From Candidatus Heimdallarchaeota archaeon (GTDB taxonomy: Archaea > Asgardarchaeota > Heimdallarchaeia > Heimdallarchaeales > Heimdallarchaeaceae), in the NCBI GenBank assembly GCA_023270155.1, contig JAGLTB010000043.1, forward strand, positions 1 through 33,513: DNA of 33,513 bases. The letters are read 5' to 3'. Position 1 is the first letter of the stretch. Each line of letters starts with the position of its first letter. The position numbers were made by a program, and so were the translations under genes. The notes under the pieces are model-generated. The model was not told the origin of the DNA and did no database searches. It saw only the letters and a program-made list of their open reading frames with translations. Shown piece by piece: positions 16,785 through 24,736 of the stretch.

Positions 16785-17351
16785 AACGAAAAATATAGAA
16801 GAACAGATTCCCTAGCATATGCGACGGGTTCTTTTAAAAATAACTTGGAAGATATTATTCAGAGATGGAGCGATATCGTCATAAGTATTGTAGATGTAAG
16901 TCCAAAATTAATTGAAGATATTAAGAATATAGTGAAAAACAGAACTAATGCTAGTTCAAAGAAGACTCAAATTATGTCCGTTCTTACGAATCTAGGAAAA
17001 TTATTAGCTGATCTAGAGAAAGTCAATGCAGAAAATTATAGTTTAATGATAGAAATGGGTGGATTGGATTTTCCACTCAAAGGACCAAAAAAAATGATTA
17101 CCGTTTGCAAGGATGAAGAAGAGGAAATAGGATTTCTTCAAACTATACTTCGAAATTTAAGCAAAACAATGACTTTCATCGAAAAAGGAGATACTGAAGA
17201 AGAACTTCTAATGAATTCCTTAAAGTCATATGAAGATGCTTTCAATCAATTTCAGGAGTTAACTGATAAAGCAATTCAACTGTTCTCTTATACGGCTGAA
17301 GAACTAGACAAAGAACATAAAAAAGCTCGAAAGTATTTGGGAATTGTATAG
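16782..17351 (+). CDS. Uncharacterised coiled-coil protein
   Basis: The 189-residue protein is predicted to be nearly all helical, with long amphipathic stretches ('FKNNLEDIIQRWSDIVISIVDVS', 'TNLGKLLADLEKVNAENYSLMIEMG', 'ESYEDAFNQFQELTDKAIQLF'-like pattern at the C-terminus). A short non-helical interruption lies around 'GLDFPLKGPKKM' (about residue 93). There are no membrane segments or catalytic motifs. I recognise no family. The strong AGGTGA site argues it is well translated. The NAD(P)HX repair gene follows on the same strand after 76 bases, with its own TATA-like box. Confidence 0.6.
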   Translation: MNEKYRRTDSLAYATGSFKNNLEDIIQRWSDIVISIVDVSPKLIEDIKNIVKNRTNASSKKTQIMSVLTNLGKLLADLEKVNAENYSLMIEMGGLDFPLKGPKKMITVCKDEEEEIGFLQTILRNLSKTMTFIEKGDTEEELLMNSLKSYEDAFNQFQELTDKAIQLFSYTAEELDKEHKKARKYLGIV

Positions 17352-17370
17352 TTTTCCCATTTTCTTATTT

Positions 17371-17378
17371 TTTATATA
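17371..17378 (+). promoter_or_regulatory. TATA box before the NAD(P)HX repair gene
   Basis: TTTATATA lies 50 bases before the ATG at 17428, giving a leader of about 25 bases. It follows the upstream stop by only 19 bases and overlaps a T-rich stretch that may end the upstream transcript. Confidence 0.4.
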
Positions 17379-17427
17379 GCGATTAATATTAAAAAGAGTT
17401 ATTAGAAAGCAGAATAAACTTAATTTG

Positions 17428-18972
17428 ATGAATAAAAACTCTAATGAGCTGTTTACAATTAAAATGACAAGAGCATTAGAAGACAATGTTTTTGCATCTG
17501 GTGTTTCCATTTTTGAGATGATGGAAATAGCAGGTAAAGTTGTGTCGGAAGAAGTCAGCAAGTACGCAAAAAAGAACTCAATAGAGAACATCGTTTTTGT
17601 ATCTGGTTTTGGAAATAATGGTGGAGATGCTTTAGTTGCTGCTAAATACCTTATAGAAGAAGGTTTCAATTGTGAAATAGTTTTAGTTGGTGATAAGAAG
17701 AAATTCAATTCTCAAGCTTCTCAAAAGAATTATGAAAATTTGATAGAGATTTTACCAGAGGACAGATGGTTTAAGATAAAAAATAAAAAAAATGTAGAGA
17801 CTGTTCTAAAAAATGTCAATGAGCAAACGATTATTGTAGATGCTCTATTTGGAATTGGAATCCAAGGGAAATTAAAGGAACCATACAAAACAGTTGTAGA
17901 GTTCTTGAATAATATATTTGAAGGTGACATAATATCTTTAGATATTCCTTCAGGATATAATCCTGAAATTGATAGTGAGATTTATGTAGAAAATCCTAAT
18001 CTGATAATATGTCTTGGAAGGAATAAAATTAAACAAAATAATTTCGCAGAATCATCCATAATTGTACGAAATATAGGCATCCCTGAAGAATCAGAATTAT
18101 TTGTTGGGATTGGAGATTTGAAATGGTTCTTCCCTAAAAGGAAGAAGAGCAGCCACAAAAGACAAAACGGAGTTGTCACGGTTATTGCAGGTTCTAAGGA
18201 TTATGTTGGTGCTCCAGCTCTCGCTGGATTTGGAGCTTTTCGTACAGGAGCGGACTTAGTTTTCATAATTACTCCAACTAACATTAGAGAAACTGTAGCT
18301 TCATTTGCTCCAGATTTCATTACTATTCCTGCACATGAAAATGAAATTGAACCGATTGACATCATAAAAGCTTTTGAACATCCAAGACTTAATGGATCAG
18401 CTTTTGTGATTGGTCCCGGAATGATGAATACAGCAAAAACTAAGGACACGCTACTAGAATTTCTGAAAAATGAAGTTCAAAGGCAAGTTGTAATTGATGC
18501 TAGTGCTCTTAGTGCAATGGAAGAAGAGCATTTGTCTTTGTTGGAGCATCATAGATCTATTTTAACCCCTCATGGGGGAGAATTCTTTAGAATATTCGAG
18601 AAAAAACTAACCGGAGAATTGGAGAAAGACATTAAAATTGTGGAAGAAGCTGCGAAGAAATGGAAAACAACAATTCTTCTAAAGGGAGAGAAGGATATTA
18701 TTTCTGACAGTTCAAGAACCAAAATAAACAAAACTGGACATCCAGGAATGACAGTTGGAGGAACCGGGGATGTTCTCACTGGAATAGTAGCTTCTATACT
18801 CTCTGTTACAAATGATACTTTCCTGTCAGCTTGTTTAGGAGCTTATATTTCAGGAGCAGCTGGAGAATTAGCTTCGGAACACTTTGGTGATGGTCTTATG
18901 GCTTCAGATATTCCAGAGTATATACATCAAATCATTGGCAAAGCTATGAATTTTAAAGCTAAAGAAATATAG
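17428..18972 (+). CDS. nnr: Bifunctional NAD(P)H-hydrate epimerase / ADP-dependent (S)-NAD(P)H-hydrate dehydratase
   Basis: This enzyme repairs hydrated NAD(P)H. The N-terminal half is the epimerase (NnrE, YjeF_N): 'GFGNNGGDALVAAKYL' (about 60-76), 'DALFGIGIQGKL' and 'SLDIPSGYN'. The C-terminal half, from about residue 225, is the ribokinase-like dehydratase (NnrD): 'VIAGSKDYVGAPALAG', 'VIGPGMM', 'LTPHGGEFFRIF', 'LLKGEKD' and the nucleotide-binding 'GGTGDVLTGI' (about 444-453). All key glycines and the Asp of GTGD are present, so both halves look active. Fusion of the two is the usual state in prokaryotes. ATG 17428 is preferred over the TTG directly before it. Confidence 0.93.
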   Translation: MNKNSNELFTIKMTRALEDNVFASGVSIFEMMEIAGKVVSEEVSKYAKKNSIENIVFVSGFGNNGGDALVAAKYLIEEGFNCEIVLVGDKKKFNSQASQKNYENLIEILPEDRWFKIKNKKNVETVLKNVNEQTIIVDALFGIGIQGKLKEPYKTVVEFLNNIFEGDIISLDIPSGYNPEIDSEIYVENPNLIICLGRNKIKQNNFAESSIIVRNIGIPEESELFVGIGDLKWFFPKRKKSSHKRQNGVVTVIAGSKDYVGAPALAGFGAFRTGADLVFIITPTNIRETVASFAPDFITIPAHENEIEPIDIIKAFEHPRLNGSAFVIGPGMMNTAKTKDTLLEFLKNEVQRQVVIDASALSAMEEEHLSLLEHHRSILTPHGGEFFRIFEKKLTGELEKDIKIVEEAAKKWKTTILLKGEKDIISDSSRTKINKTGHPGMTVGGTGDVLTGIVASILSVTNDTFLSACLGAYISGAAGELASEHFGDGLMASDIPEYIHQIIGKAMNFKAKEI

Positions 18973-18995
18973 GAGATTTTCATAAGCCCATATTT

Positions 18996-19853
18996 TTAGG
19001 AAACGCTAGGAGACAAAGATACTACTATGGATCCTATCCCTAAATGAACTGCTAGAGCGGGAGTTAGAAAATTGATAATCTTCTCTCCCAGTGTTAACTC
19101 TTTTTCTAATTCACTCATTATCTTTTCCGCAGATTCAATGTCATCTCCATGTGTAATCATTAGGTCATATTTCTTATCTTTTGGAATTCGGAAAATTACT
19201 TCTTCAACAACTTTCTCTTGAGCTTTCACCTTTCCAGTAGCTTTACCTATTCCTTCTAGTAATCCGTTTTTAACTTCGATTATTGGCTTTGCTTTCAACA
19301 GTGTTCCCAAAAAATATTTGAGGTGAGAAATTCTTCCGGATTTCTTTAGATTTTCAACATTATCGACATAACCTACAAGAACAGATTCATCTCGTATTCT
19401 TTCAACTTCCTCAACTAATTCTTTACCAGTCAAACCTTTCTTGAAGAGTTTTGCAGCAGCTAAAGCTAAAAATGCTAGCACTCCTGAACCATATTTCGAA
19501 TCGACTAAATGAATCTTCTTATTCTTCATCCTTTTTATTACAATTCCAGCTGACTGATAGGATGCAGATAACGTAGAAGAGATTGTAGCTATGAAAATAG
19601 TGGAATATTCTTTCAAACTCTCTGTTACTCTTTCCCAGAAATCCCTTGGATTTGGAGCTGAAGTAGTAGGTAGTTCATCAATATCTCTTAATATGTCATA
19701 AAATTCATCTGAAGTTATTTGTGTCCTATCCTTATATATTTGATCATCATAATGAATGTACATAGGAACTATGTCTATATCATATTTTTTTACAAGTTCT
19801 TCTGGTAAATCACTAGTACTATCTACAATAATTTTAATTTTCTTATTTGTCAT
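18996..19853 (-). CDS. DegV family fatty-acid-binding protein
   Basis: The 285-residue protein has the full DegV pattern: 'IIVDSTSDLPEEL' at the start, 'PTTSAPNPRDFWE' (lipid-carboxylate loop), 'ATISSTLSASYQSA', 'HLVDSKYGSGVLAFLALAAAKL', 'YVDNVENLKKSGRIS', 'AKPIIEVKNGLL' and a C-terminal 'ALAVHLGIGSIVVSL'. In bacteria DegV-type proteins (FakB) bind a fatty acid and present it to the kinase FakA. Archaea make isoprenoid lipids, so the ligand here is open, and no FakA-like kinase is in the window. The gene is downstream of the CCDC47-like gene by 140 bases and has its own TATA-like box. Confidence 0.9.
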   Translation of the reverse strand: MTNKKIKIIVDSTSDLPEELVKKYDIDIVPMYIHYDDQIYKDRTQITSDEFYDILRDIDELPTTSAPNPRDFWERVTESLKEYSTIFIATISSTLSASYQSAGIVIKRMKNKKIHLVDSKYGSGVLAFLALAAAKLFKKGLTGKELVEEVERIRDESVLVGYVDNVENLKKSGRISHLKYFLGTLLKAKPIIEVKNGLLEGIGKATGKVKAQEKVVEEVIFRIPKDKKYDLMITHGDDIESAEKIMSELEKELTLGEKIINFLTPALAVHLGIGSIVVSLSPSVS

Positions 19854-19900
19854 ATTGAATCCTTCTTTTTTTAGAATAGTTGTAATAAGTGTTATGAATT

Positions 19901-19917
19901 ATTGAGTGGTTCTCAAT
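19901..19917. promoter_or_regulatory. 6-bp inverted repeat in the DegV leader
   Basis: ATTGAG-tggtt-CTCAAT lies between the TATA-like box and the DegV start codon, where a repressor or an RNA hairpin would act. Confidence 0.3.
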
Positions 19918-19933
19918 TCTCTTCTTTTATTGA

Positions 19934-19945
19934 GATATTTAAACT
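19934..19945 (-). promoter_or_regulatory. TATA-like box of the DegV gene
   Basis: AGTTTAAATATC on the minus strand lies about 80-90 bases before the ATG at 19853, giving a leader of about 60 bases that contains the ATTGAG/CTCAAT dyad. Confidence 0.35.
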
Positions 19946-19993
19946 ATTTCCTCAACAAAGGGAAAATGCATTTTGTCTATTTTGAAGCTTTTT

Positions 19994-20899
19994 CTACTCA
20001 CTTTTTCTCTTAGCTCTTGCTTCATCTTTAACTCTTTTCTTTGCTCTTCTTTCTTCTTCTTTTCTAGCTTTTTCTCTTCTCTTTTCCCTTTCTTTCATGT
20101 ATTTCTCTTTCTCTTTTTCTTGTTTCTGCTTTTCTTTTTCTGTTACCTTCTTTACTTCTTTCTTCAAAACGGAAGGAATAGGTAAATCTTTTGTTCTTTC
20201 AGTAACCTTTCCAAAGAATTTCAGAACTGTCATAGAGAACTTAACTAGAGTTAACAAATCTGCAGGTTTTCCTGTCATGTTGAATTTCATTTCAAAATGT
20301 GGTTCATCTGTTCTTACTGATATCCATTGAACTTCTTTGGAATAATCTTTCAAATTTTTAAGGAACATTTTGCTTCTTATTAACTGATTTATTGCTCTTG
20401 GTCTGTTTGATTTAATGAGAAAACCTTCATTTGTATCTTGATCTGGAGTTGGAATGTCATCTATCTCTACTAAATAATCAAAATCCTTTCTTATTGCTGA
20501 TTTCATTTTATAAGGAATCACCTCAAACAAAACACGAGGTTTTTCAGCAAAATTACCAGCTAAACCAAAAGAATCCTTGTTTCTAAAGAATAATCCGTCT
20601 ACCAACATTGTTGGGAAACTTGATCTTGGAAGCAAAATTAACCAGGCTGATGCACTTTTAATTTCAAATTCCTCATTAAGTTGGCATCTAATCTCTACTT
20701 GTCTATCATTTGGGTCTTTTCTAGAATAATTCGAGATATATGGATCGAGAGCAGTAAGGACATCATCAAAGTAAAACTCCTTTTTCTTTCTGTTAGCAAA
20801 TTTTCCCCAGATATAGAATGCAAGGTATAATCCAACAAATACTAAAATAGGTACAAGCATAGCAAGTATTGAGCCAAATTGTTCGAAGAATGTAGCCAT
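19994..20899 (-). CDS. CCDC47-like membrane protein with charged C-terminal helix
   Basis: The 301-residue protein has one N-terminal transmembrane helix (residues about 9-31), a cytosolic alpha/beta domain (about 40-240) and a C-terminal Lys/Glu/Arg-rich helix (about 245-301). This is the layout of eukaryotic CCDC47 without its acidic luminal region. Local likeness is seen in 'DFDYLVEIDDIPTPDQDTNEGF' plus 'RAINQLIRSKMFLKNLKDY' against the corresponding strand and helix of CCDC47, and in 'HFEMKFNMTGKPADLLTLVKF' against its last strand and helix. CCDC47 is part of the PAT complex of the ER multipass translocon and contacts the ribosome. The match is by recall and eye, so it remains a hypothesis. 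The gene follows the small GTPase gene by 56 bases, same strand. Confidence 0.5.
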   Translation of the reverse strand: MATFFEQFGSILAMLVPILVFVGLYLAFYIWGKFANRKKKEFYFDDVLTALDPYISNYSRKDPNDRQVEIRCQLNEEFEIKSASAWLILLPRSSFPTMLVDGLFFRNKDSFGLAGNFAEKPRVLFEVIPYKMKSAIRKDFDYLVEIDDIPTPDQDTNEGFLIKSNRPRAINQLIRSKMFLKNLKDYSKEVQWISVRTDEPHFEMKFNMTGKPADLLTLVKFSMTVLKFFGKVTERTKDLPIPSVLKKEVKKVTEKEKQKQEKEKEKYMKEREKRREKARKEEERRAKKRVKDEARAKRKSE

Positions 20900-20955
20900 T
20901 TAACCAATCCCTTTAACGGTTCAGAGATAATCTATATTTTAATTCTTTCTCTACT

Positions 20956-21519
20956 TTATATTTTCAGCTCATCACTTTTACTTCTGATGATTATTCGTCC
21001 AAGATCAAGAAAAGCTTTGTAAACATTCAATCCTGTTAAAGCACAAGTTGAATAATACTCTTTCAAATCTACTTTTGGATGCGAATCTTTCATTTCATTG
21101 AGATATCGTTGAGCTTCAACATCAATCCTTAGATTATTTTCACCATCGATTAAATCATTCTTATTTCCAAGGATTAGCACTGGAACTCTTTCTTTTAGAG
21201 AAGTATTAAATTCCTCTAACCAGTTTTCTAAATTGGAAAAAGTCTCAGGACGACTTTTATCAAATACAAGCAATCCTCCTTCTGCTCCTACATATTGCTT
21301 ACTTCTCAGTTCTTTAAATTCTGGTTGTCCTCCAAGATCCCAAATCTGAAAAGTTAACTCCATATCTTCGTCAACATGCTTGTGAGATGCAAGATCAACA
21401 CCTAGGGTGCTCATGTATACTTCATCTAAATGGAGACCCATGAAATTTCGTTTTAGGGTTGTCTTCCCTGTAGCGTAATCACCTAGGAGTACTATTTTTA
21501 CAACACCAAATATGGACAT
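20956..21519 (-). CDS. Ras/Rab-like small GTPase
   Basis: The 187-residue protein has all G motifs: G1 'GDYATGKT' (13-20), switch I Thr38 in 'MSTLGVD', G3 'DLGGQ' (61-65) with catalytic Gln kept, G4 'NKND' (119-122) and a G5-like 'STCALTG' (157-163) where the usual SAK is altered. There is no C-terminal prenylation Cys and no N-terminal extension, so membrane attachment, if any, needs a partner. Asgard genomes carry many such GTPases. It is the first gene of a probable two-gene unit with the CCDC47-like protein. Confidence 0.93.
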   Translation of the reverse strand: MSIFGVVKIVLLGDYATGKTTLKRNFMGLHLDEVYMSTLGVDLASHKHVDEDMELTFQIWDLGGQPEFKELRSKQYVGAEGGLLVFDKSRPETFSNLENWLEEFNTSLKERVPVLILGNKNDLIDGENNLRIDVEAQRYLNEMKDSHPKVDLKEYYSTCALTGLNVYKAFLDLGRIIIRSKSDELKI

Positions 21520-21581
21520 TGTTATTCAAGATTGTCGTAGATAGGTAATTTATTAGCTTTTTGCTATTACAGATGTTATTT

Positions 21582-21690
21582 CTACAATTCTTGATATTTT
21601 AACTTCAAATAATCAATGTTTTTCTCAAATACAGAAGCTGCTGAGATCAGTTTTCCATGACCTGGTATAATACTGAGTAGAGTTGATGTG
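21582..21690 (-). pseudogene. Relic of a metallo-beta-lactamase-fold hydrolase, C-terminal end
   Basis: On the minus strand the bases from about 21690 down to the stop TAG at 21584-21582 encode 'STLLSIIPGHGKLISAASV' followed by 'FEKNIDYLKLKYQEL'. 'IIPGHG' (codons at 21654-21665) followed by 'x-L-I' and a helix of the form 'FEKNIDYL' is the hallmark of the last metal-ligand loop and final helix of MBL-fold hydrolases. The rest of the domain (the HxHxDH region and others) is absent: the frame meets a stop (TGA) just beyond an ATG at 21734, and the residues before 'FFTSTLL' are not MBL-like. I therefore read this as a decayed fragment. Confidence 0.6.
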
Positions 21691-21727
21691 AAAAATTTAA
21701 CAATGAGTTTTTCTTGTCTATTCTTGT

Positions 21728-22738
21728 ATGTCATTCACTGTTGTTTGCGGAGGTTTTTGGGGAGATGAAGGAAAAGGCAAGATTCTTTCATTTCTAGCTT
21801 TAAAAGATGAACCAAGTATTGTAGCCAGAGCTGGAGTAGGAACAAACGCTGGTCACACTATTCAATTTCAAGGGCAAGAGTATAAGCTAAGAATGGTTCC
21901 GTCCGGTTTTATCAATCCAAAGATTCGATTATTAATTGGTGCTGGAGTTTTAGTTGATCCAAAGGTTTTACTCAAAGAACTTGAAGTAACCAAAACCCAA
22001 GATAGAATGGGAGTAGATTTTCAATGTGGAATCATTGAACAAGAGCATATAGACATTGATTCTTCTAATGGACATCTTAAAGGAAAAATAGGGTCAACAG
22101 GAAGTGGGACTGGTCCAGCAAATGTAGACAGAGTACTACGTAAACTAAAAGTAGCTAAAGAAATTCCTGAGCTTGAATCTTATCTTACCGATGTAAGTGT
22201 TGAAATTAACGATGAGTTAGACAAAGGCACAGGTGTAATAGCAGAAGGAAGCCAAGCAATTCTACTTTCACTGTTTCACGGAAGTTATCCTTATGTTACA
22301 TCTAAGGACACATCTGCTGCTGCTATTTGTTCAGATCTTGGAGTAGGTCCAACAAAAGTAACTGATGTTATAGTAGTCATGAAAGCTTTTATCACTAGAG
22401 TAGGGACAGGAGAACTACCTGGAGAATTATCACCTGAAGAAACAAAGAGAAGAGGATGGGAAGAATATGGTGCTGTTACAGGAAGACTTAGAAGAGCTGC
22501 ACCATTTAATTTCGAGCTAGCTAAAAAAGCAGTGCGATTAAATGGAGCAACACAGATTGCTCTAACTAAACTTGATATCCTATATCCACAAATTGCTAAA
22601 GCAAATGATACTGATATGATTAAAGGTGAAGTTGCAGAATTCATAGATGAAATCGAATCAGAGACTAAAAATAAAGTTTCAATAATTGGAACTGGTCCTT
22701 CAGCTGAGGATATTATAGATTTGCGAGAACATGCCTAA
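21728..22738 (+). CDS. purA: Adenylosuccinate synthetase, short archaeal type
   Basis: PurA joins IMP and aspartate with GTP in the first committed step to AMP. The 336-residue form is typical of archaea (bacterial enzymes have about 430). Motifs are intact: the GTP/IMP loop 'GFWGDEGKGKI' with the catalytic Asp, 'GTNAGHTI' with the catalytic His, 'GSTGSGTGPA', 'EGSQAILLSLFHGSYPYVTSKDTSA', 'RVGTGELPGE', 'GRLRR' and 'LTKLDIL'. The ATG at 21728 starts right before the first strand. The divergent small GTPase gene begins 208 bases away, with an MBL relic in between. Confidence 0.95.
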   Translation: MSFTVVCGGFWGDEGKGKILSFLALKDEPSIVARAGVGTNAGHTIQFQGQEYKLRMVPSGFINPKIRLLIGAGVLVDPKVLLKELEVTKTQDRMGVDFQCGIIEQEHIDIDSSNGHLKGKIGSTGSGTGPANVDRVLRKLKVAKEIPELESYLTDVSVEINDELDKGTGVIAEGSQAILLSLFHGSYPYVTSKDTSAAAICSDLGVGPTKVTDVIVVMKAFITRVGTGELPGELSPEETKRRGWEEYGAVTGRLRRAAPFNFELAKKAVRLNGATQIALTKLDILYPQIAKANDTDMIKGEVAEFIDEIESETKNKVSIIGTGPSAEDIIDLREHA

Positions 22739-22766
22739 TATGCTTTCAGCAATATTTAGAATAATC

Positions 22767-22775
22767 TTTATATTA
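22767..22775 (+). promoter_or_regulatory. TATA-like box
   Basis: TTTATATTA ends 30 bases before the ATG at 22806, so the transcript of the universal-stress-like gene would be almost leaderless. Confidence 0.4.
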
Positions 22776-22805
22776 GATGAATTTTAACCGTTATCGAATA
22801 CGAGA

Positions 22806-23678
22806 ATGTCAAGGATACCCTCAAAATTACACCCTGATTTTCAAGATGTTTATTTCTTGAATCTTGATAGAATTTTAGTACCAATAGGTGGCAAAGATTT
22901 TGAGTGTATGGGGTTGGAAATAGCGTTTTACATAGCACATGAATACGGAGGAAAAATCGATTTATTACATATAGGAACAGATGTTGGAAGTAATATTGAC
23001 AACTATCTCACAAAACTTACTAAATATGAAATCGAACACAATCTGATTATTCTGAATAAGAAGAATGTTCCTGAGGCAATAATAGATTATTGGAAGAAAA
23101 ACAAACACAATCTTGTAATCATGTCTGGAAGGAGAAGACCAACAGTTTTTGATAAGATGACAACTAAGAGCATCTCAACTTCTATAATTCCTCATATTCA
23201 AACTGAAATACTTCAAATCTTCCCTCCAACAATAAGGAAAATTTCCGATAAACTGAAAAACATTGCCATTTTATTACCGTATTCCACAAGAGATCCATTT
23301 CTATTAAGATGGGCATCAGCTATTGCTGCACCACAAAAAAGTGCTAAAGTCAAAGTCTATCACATCGCTGCAGTACCTGCTACTCTACCTCTGAGAGAGG
23401 TTCTTAAAGAAAAGGAGATTAAAAAAGAACAAAAGTCATTTAGAACCTATCTTAAGAGATATGAAGATATCTTTGGACAAATTGTTCAACCAAAATTTAT
23501 TGTTGGTCATAAAGTTTTATCTTCACTGAAATTTATTTCTGGGAAAGATGAACCGGATTTAGTAATAATAGGAAAATCAAAACAAAGAAGTTTCATGAAG
23601 AAAATAACTAAACCTTTGTCTAGCAAAATTAGAGACAAACTTCTCAATACTGGAGTTTGTATTCATCATATGTTGTAA
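22806..23678 (+). CDS. Tandem universal-stress-protein-like protein
   Basis: The 290-residue protein holds two HUP/USP-like alpha/beta units. The first (about 20-135) opens 'LDRILVPIGGKDFECMGLEIAFYIAHEYGGKIDLLHIG' and includes 'HNLVIMSGRRRP'. The second (about 150-290) opens 'LKNIAILLPYSTRDPFLLRWASAIAAPQKSAKVKVYHI' and ends 'PDLVIIGKSKQRSFMKKITKPLSSKIRDKLLNTGVCIHHM'. The ATP-binding G-x2-G-x9-G pattern is only partly kept in the second unit, so nucleotide binding is uncertain. It may act as an intramolecular dimer. The role is unknown. Confidence 0.75.
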   Translation: MSRIPSKLHPDFQDVYFLNLDRILVPIGGKDFECMGLEIAFYIAHEYGGKIDLLHIGTDVGSNIDNYLTKLTKYEIEHNLIILNKKNVPEAIIDYWKKNKHNLVIMSGRRRPTVFDKMTTKSISTSIIPHIQTEILQIFPPTIRKISDKLKNIAILLPYSTRDPFLLRWASAIAAPQKSAKVKVYHIAAVPATLPLREVLKEKEIKKEQKSFRTYLKRYEDIFGQIVQPKFIVGHKVLSSLKFISGKDEPDLVIIGKSKQRSFMKKITKPLSSKIRDKLLNTGVCIHHML

Positions 23679-23718
23679 AACAAATTCTTTAAGTGTATGT
23701 GAGAATCCTTGTACAAGA

Positions 23719-24639
23719 ATGAAAAGCTGCTCTTATCCTGACTGCATAGAAGAAGATAGTTTACCCTTCAAATGTAAACTGTGCAATCAGTTATATTGTG
23801 CAAAACATAGGCTACCTGAGCAGCATGATTGTCCAAGGATTGGAATCTATCAAACCGATGAATATAGAAAAGCTAAAGTTAGTCCTGGCATTCCCAAAAC
23901 TGCGGAAAAAAAGGAAAAAGAAAAAAGAAAACAAAGAGAATTTTATTCTCCCCGAGATATTGAGCAGAAATCCGTTTACACTGAACCTCAGGATAGATTT
24001 ATGTCAAGATCATCGTTTTTCACATTGTATAGTTTCAGCAGGAATCTCTTCAATGTTTTAGTACTTTCTATCTTTGTAGGATTTGTATTGAGTCTGAATG
24101 ATCTGGTGGATTTTCGTCTTTATCAAGGTATACCCTTGTCATCTGATTATCTATGGATAATACTTACAACCTTCATTGCGACCCTTATTGTCTTTGGAGG
24201 GCATATGTTAGCTCAACACATTACTGCTAGGATTCAAAGAATTCGTGCTTCAAATGTGATATGGTTGCAAGGAGCCATTGTTTCCCTAATTGGAATTTTC
24301 ATTCCTTTTACCATGATACCTACTTTTCTCACTTTTAGAACAACAGAAATGGGGAATAAGAAAAGAGGAATTACTGCTTTATCAGGAATTGTTTGGATTC
24401 TAGTTTGGGAGGTCATTTTAATTTCATTAATAGGATTTGGTTCTCTAAATCCACTCATAAGATTAGGTTTAATGAATATACCATTCTTTATGCTATTCTT
24501 AGTAGCATTTTTACTCATTCCATTTGGAACTTTTCATGGGAGATACTTATCTTCATGGAATAGAAAGGTTCATTGGGGGCTTTTTGCTTCTGTGGTTGCA
24601 TTATTCATTTATTATTTTGTTGTAATTTCCTTATCATAA
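23719..24639 (+). CDS. AN1 zinc finger fused to a decayed site-2-protease-like membrane domain
   Basis: Residues 4-38 form a textbook AN1 finger: Cys4, Cys9, Cys19, Cys22, Cys27, His30, His36, Cys38. A basic linker (about 50-95) leads to about six membrane helices. The membrane part follows the archaeal S2P plan, with 'FGGHMLAQHITARIQRI' at the place of the HExxH helix, 'RGITALSGIVWIL' at the place of the 'AGP..N' helix, and 'FLLIPFGTFHGRYLSSWNRKVHW' at the place of the 'LLPFGPLDGxKVFRWN' motif. The catalytic residues are changed: HExxH reads HMLAQ and LDG reads FHG. I infer a pseudoprotease, perhaps a membrane-protein binding or ubiquitin/quality-control adaptor. Confidence 0.7.
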   Translation: MKSCSYPDCIEEDSLPFKCKLCNQLYCAKHRLPEQHDCPRIGIYQTDEYRKAKVSPGIPKTAEKKEKEKRKQREFYSPRDIEQKSVYTEPQDRFMSRSSFFTLYSFSRNLFNVLVLSIFVGFVLSLNDLVDFRLYQGIPLSSDYLWIILTTFIATLIVFGGHMLAQHITARIQRIRASNVIWLQGAIVSLIGIFIPFTMIPTFLTFRTTEMGNKKRGITALSGIVWILVWEVILISLIGFGSLNPLIRLGLMNIPFFMLFLVAFLLIPFGTFHGRYLSSWNRKVHWGLFASVVALFIYYFVVISLS

Positions 24640-24736
24640 TACGTATTCTCTTAATATGCTGATTAAATACAAATTCCATAAATACCCAAAAGTTCATAAA
24701 TTTTTGACTTAAATTTGTTCAACCAATGGGATACCA

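Noticed and set aside
19973-20185. A Phe/Leu/Ser-rich plus-strand frame that looks like a membrane protein
   Set aside because: It is the complement of the Lys/Glu-rich C-terminal helix of the CCDC47-like gene, which forces Phe/Ser/Leu codons.
22291-22644. A 117-codon minus-strand open frame inside purA
   Set aside because: It lies wholly within conserved purA motifs and has no recognisable features.
24638-24647. Palindrome AATACGTATT at the stop codon of the AN1 gene
   Set aside because: A single 10-bp AT-rich palindrome overlapping a stop codon is expected by chance; there is no promoter feature with it.
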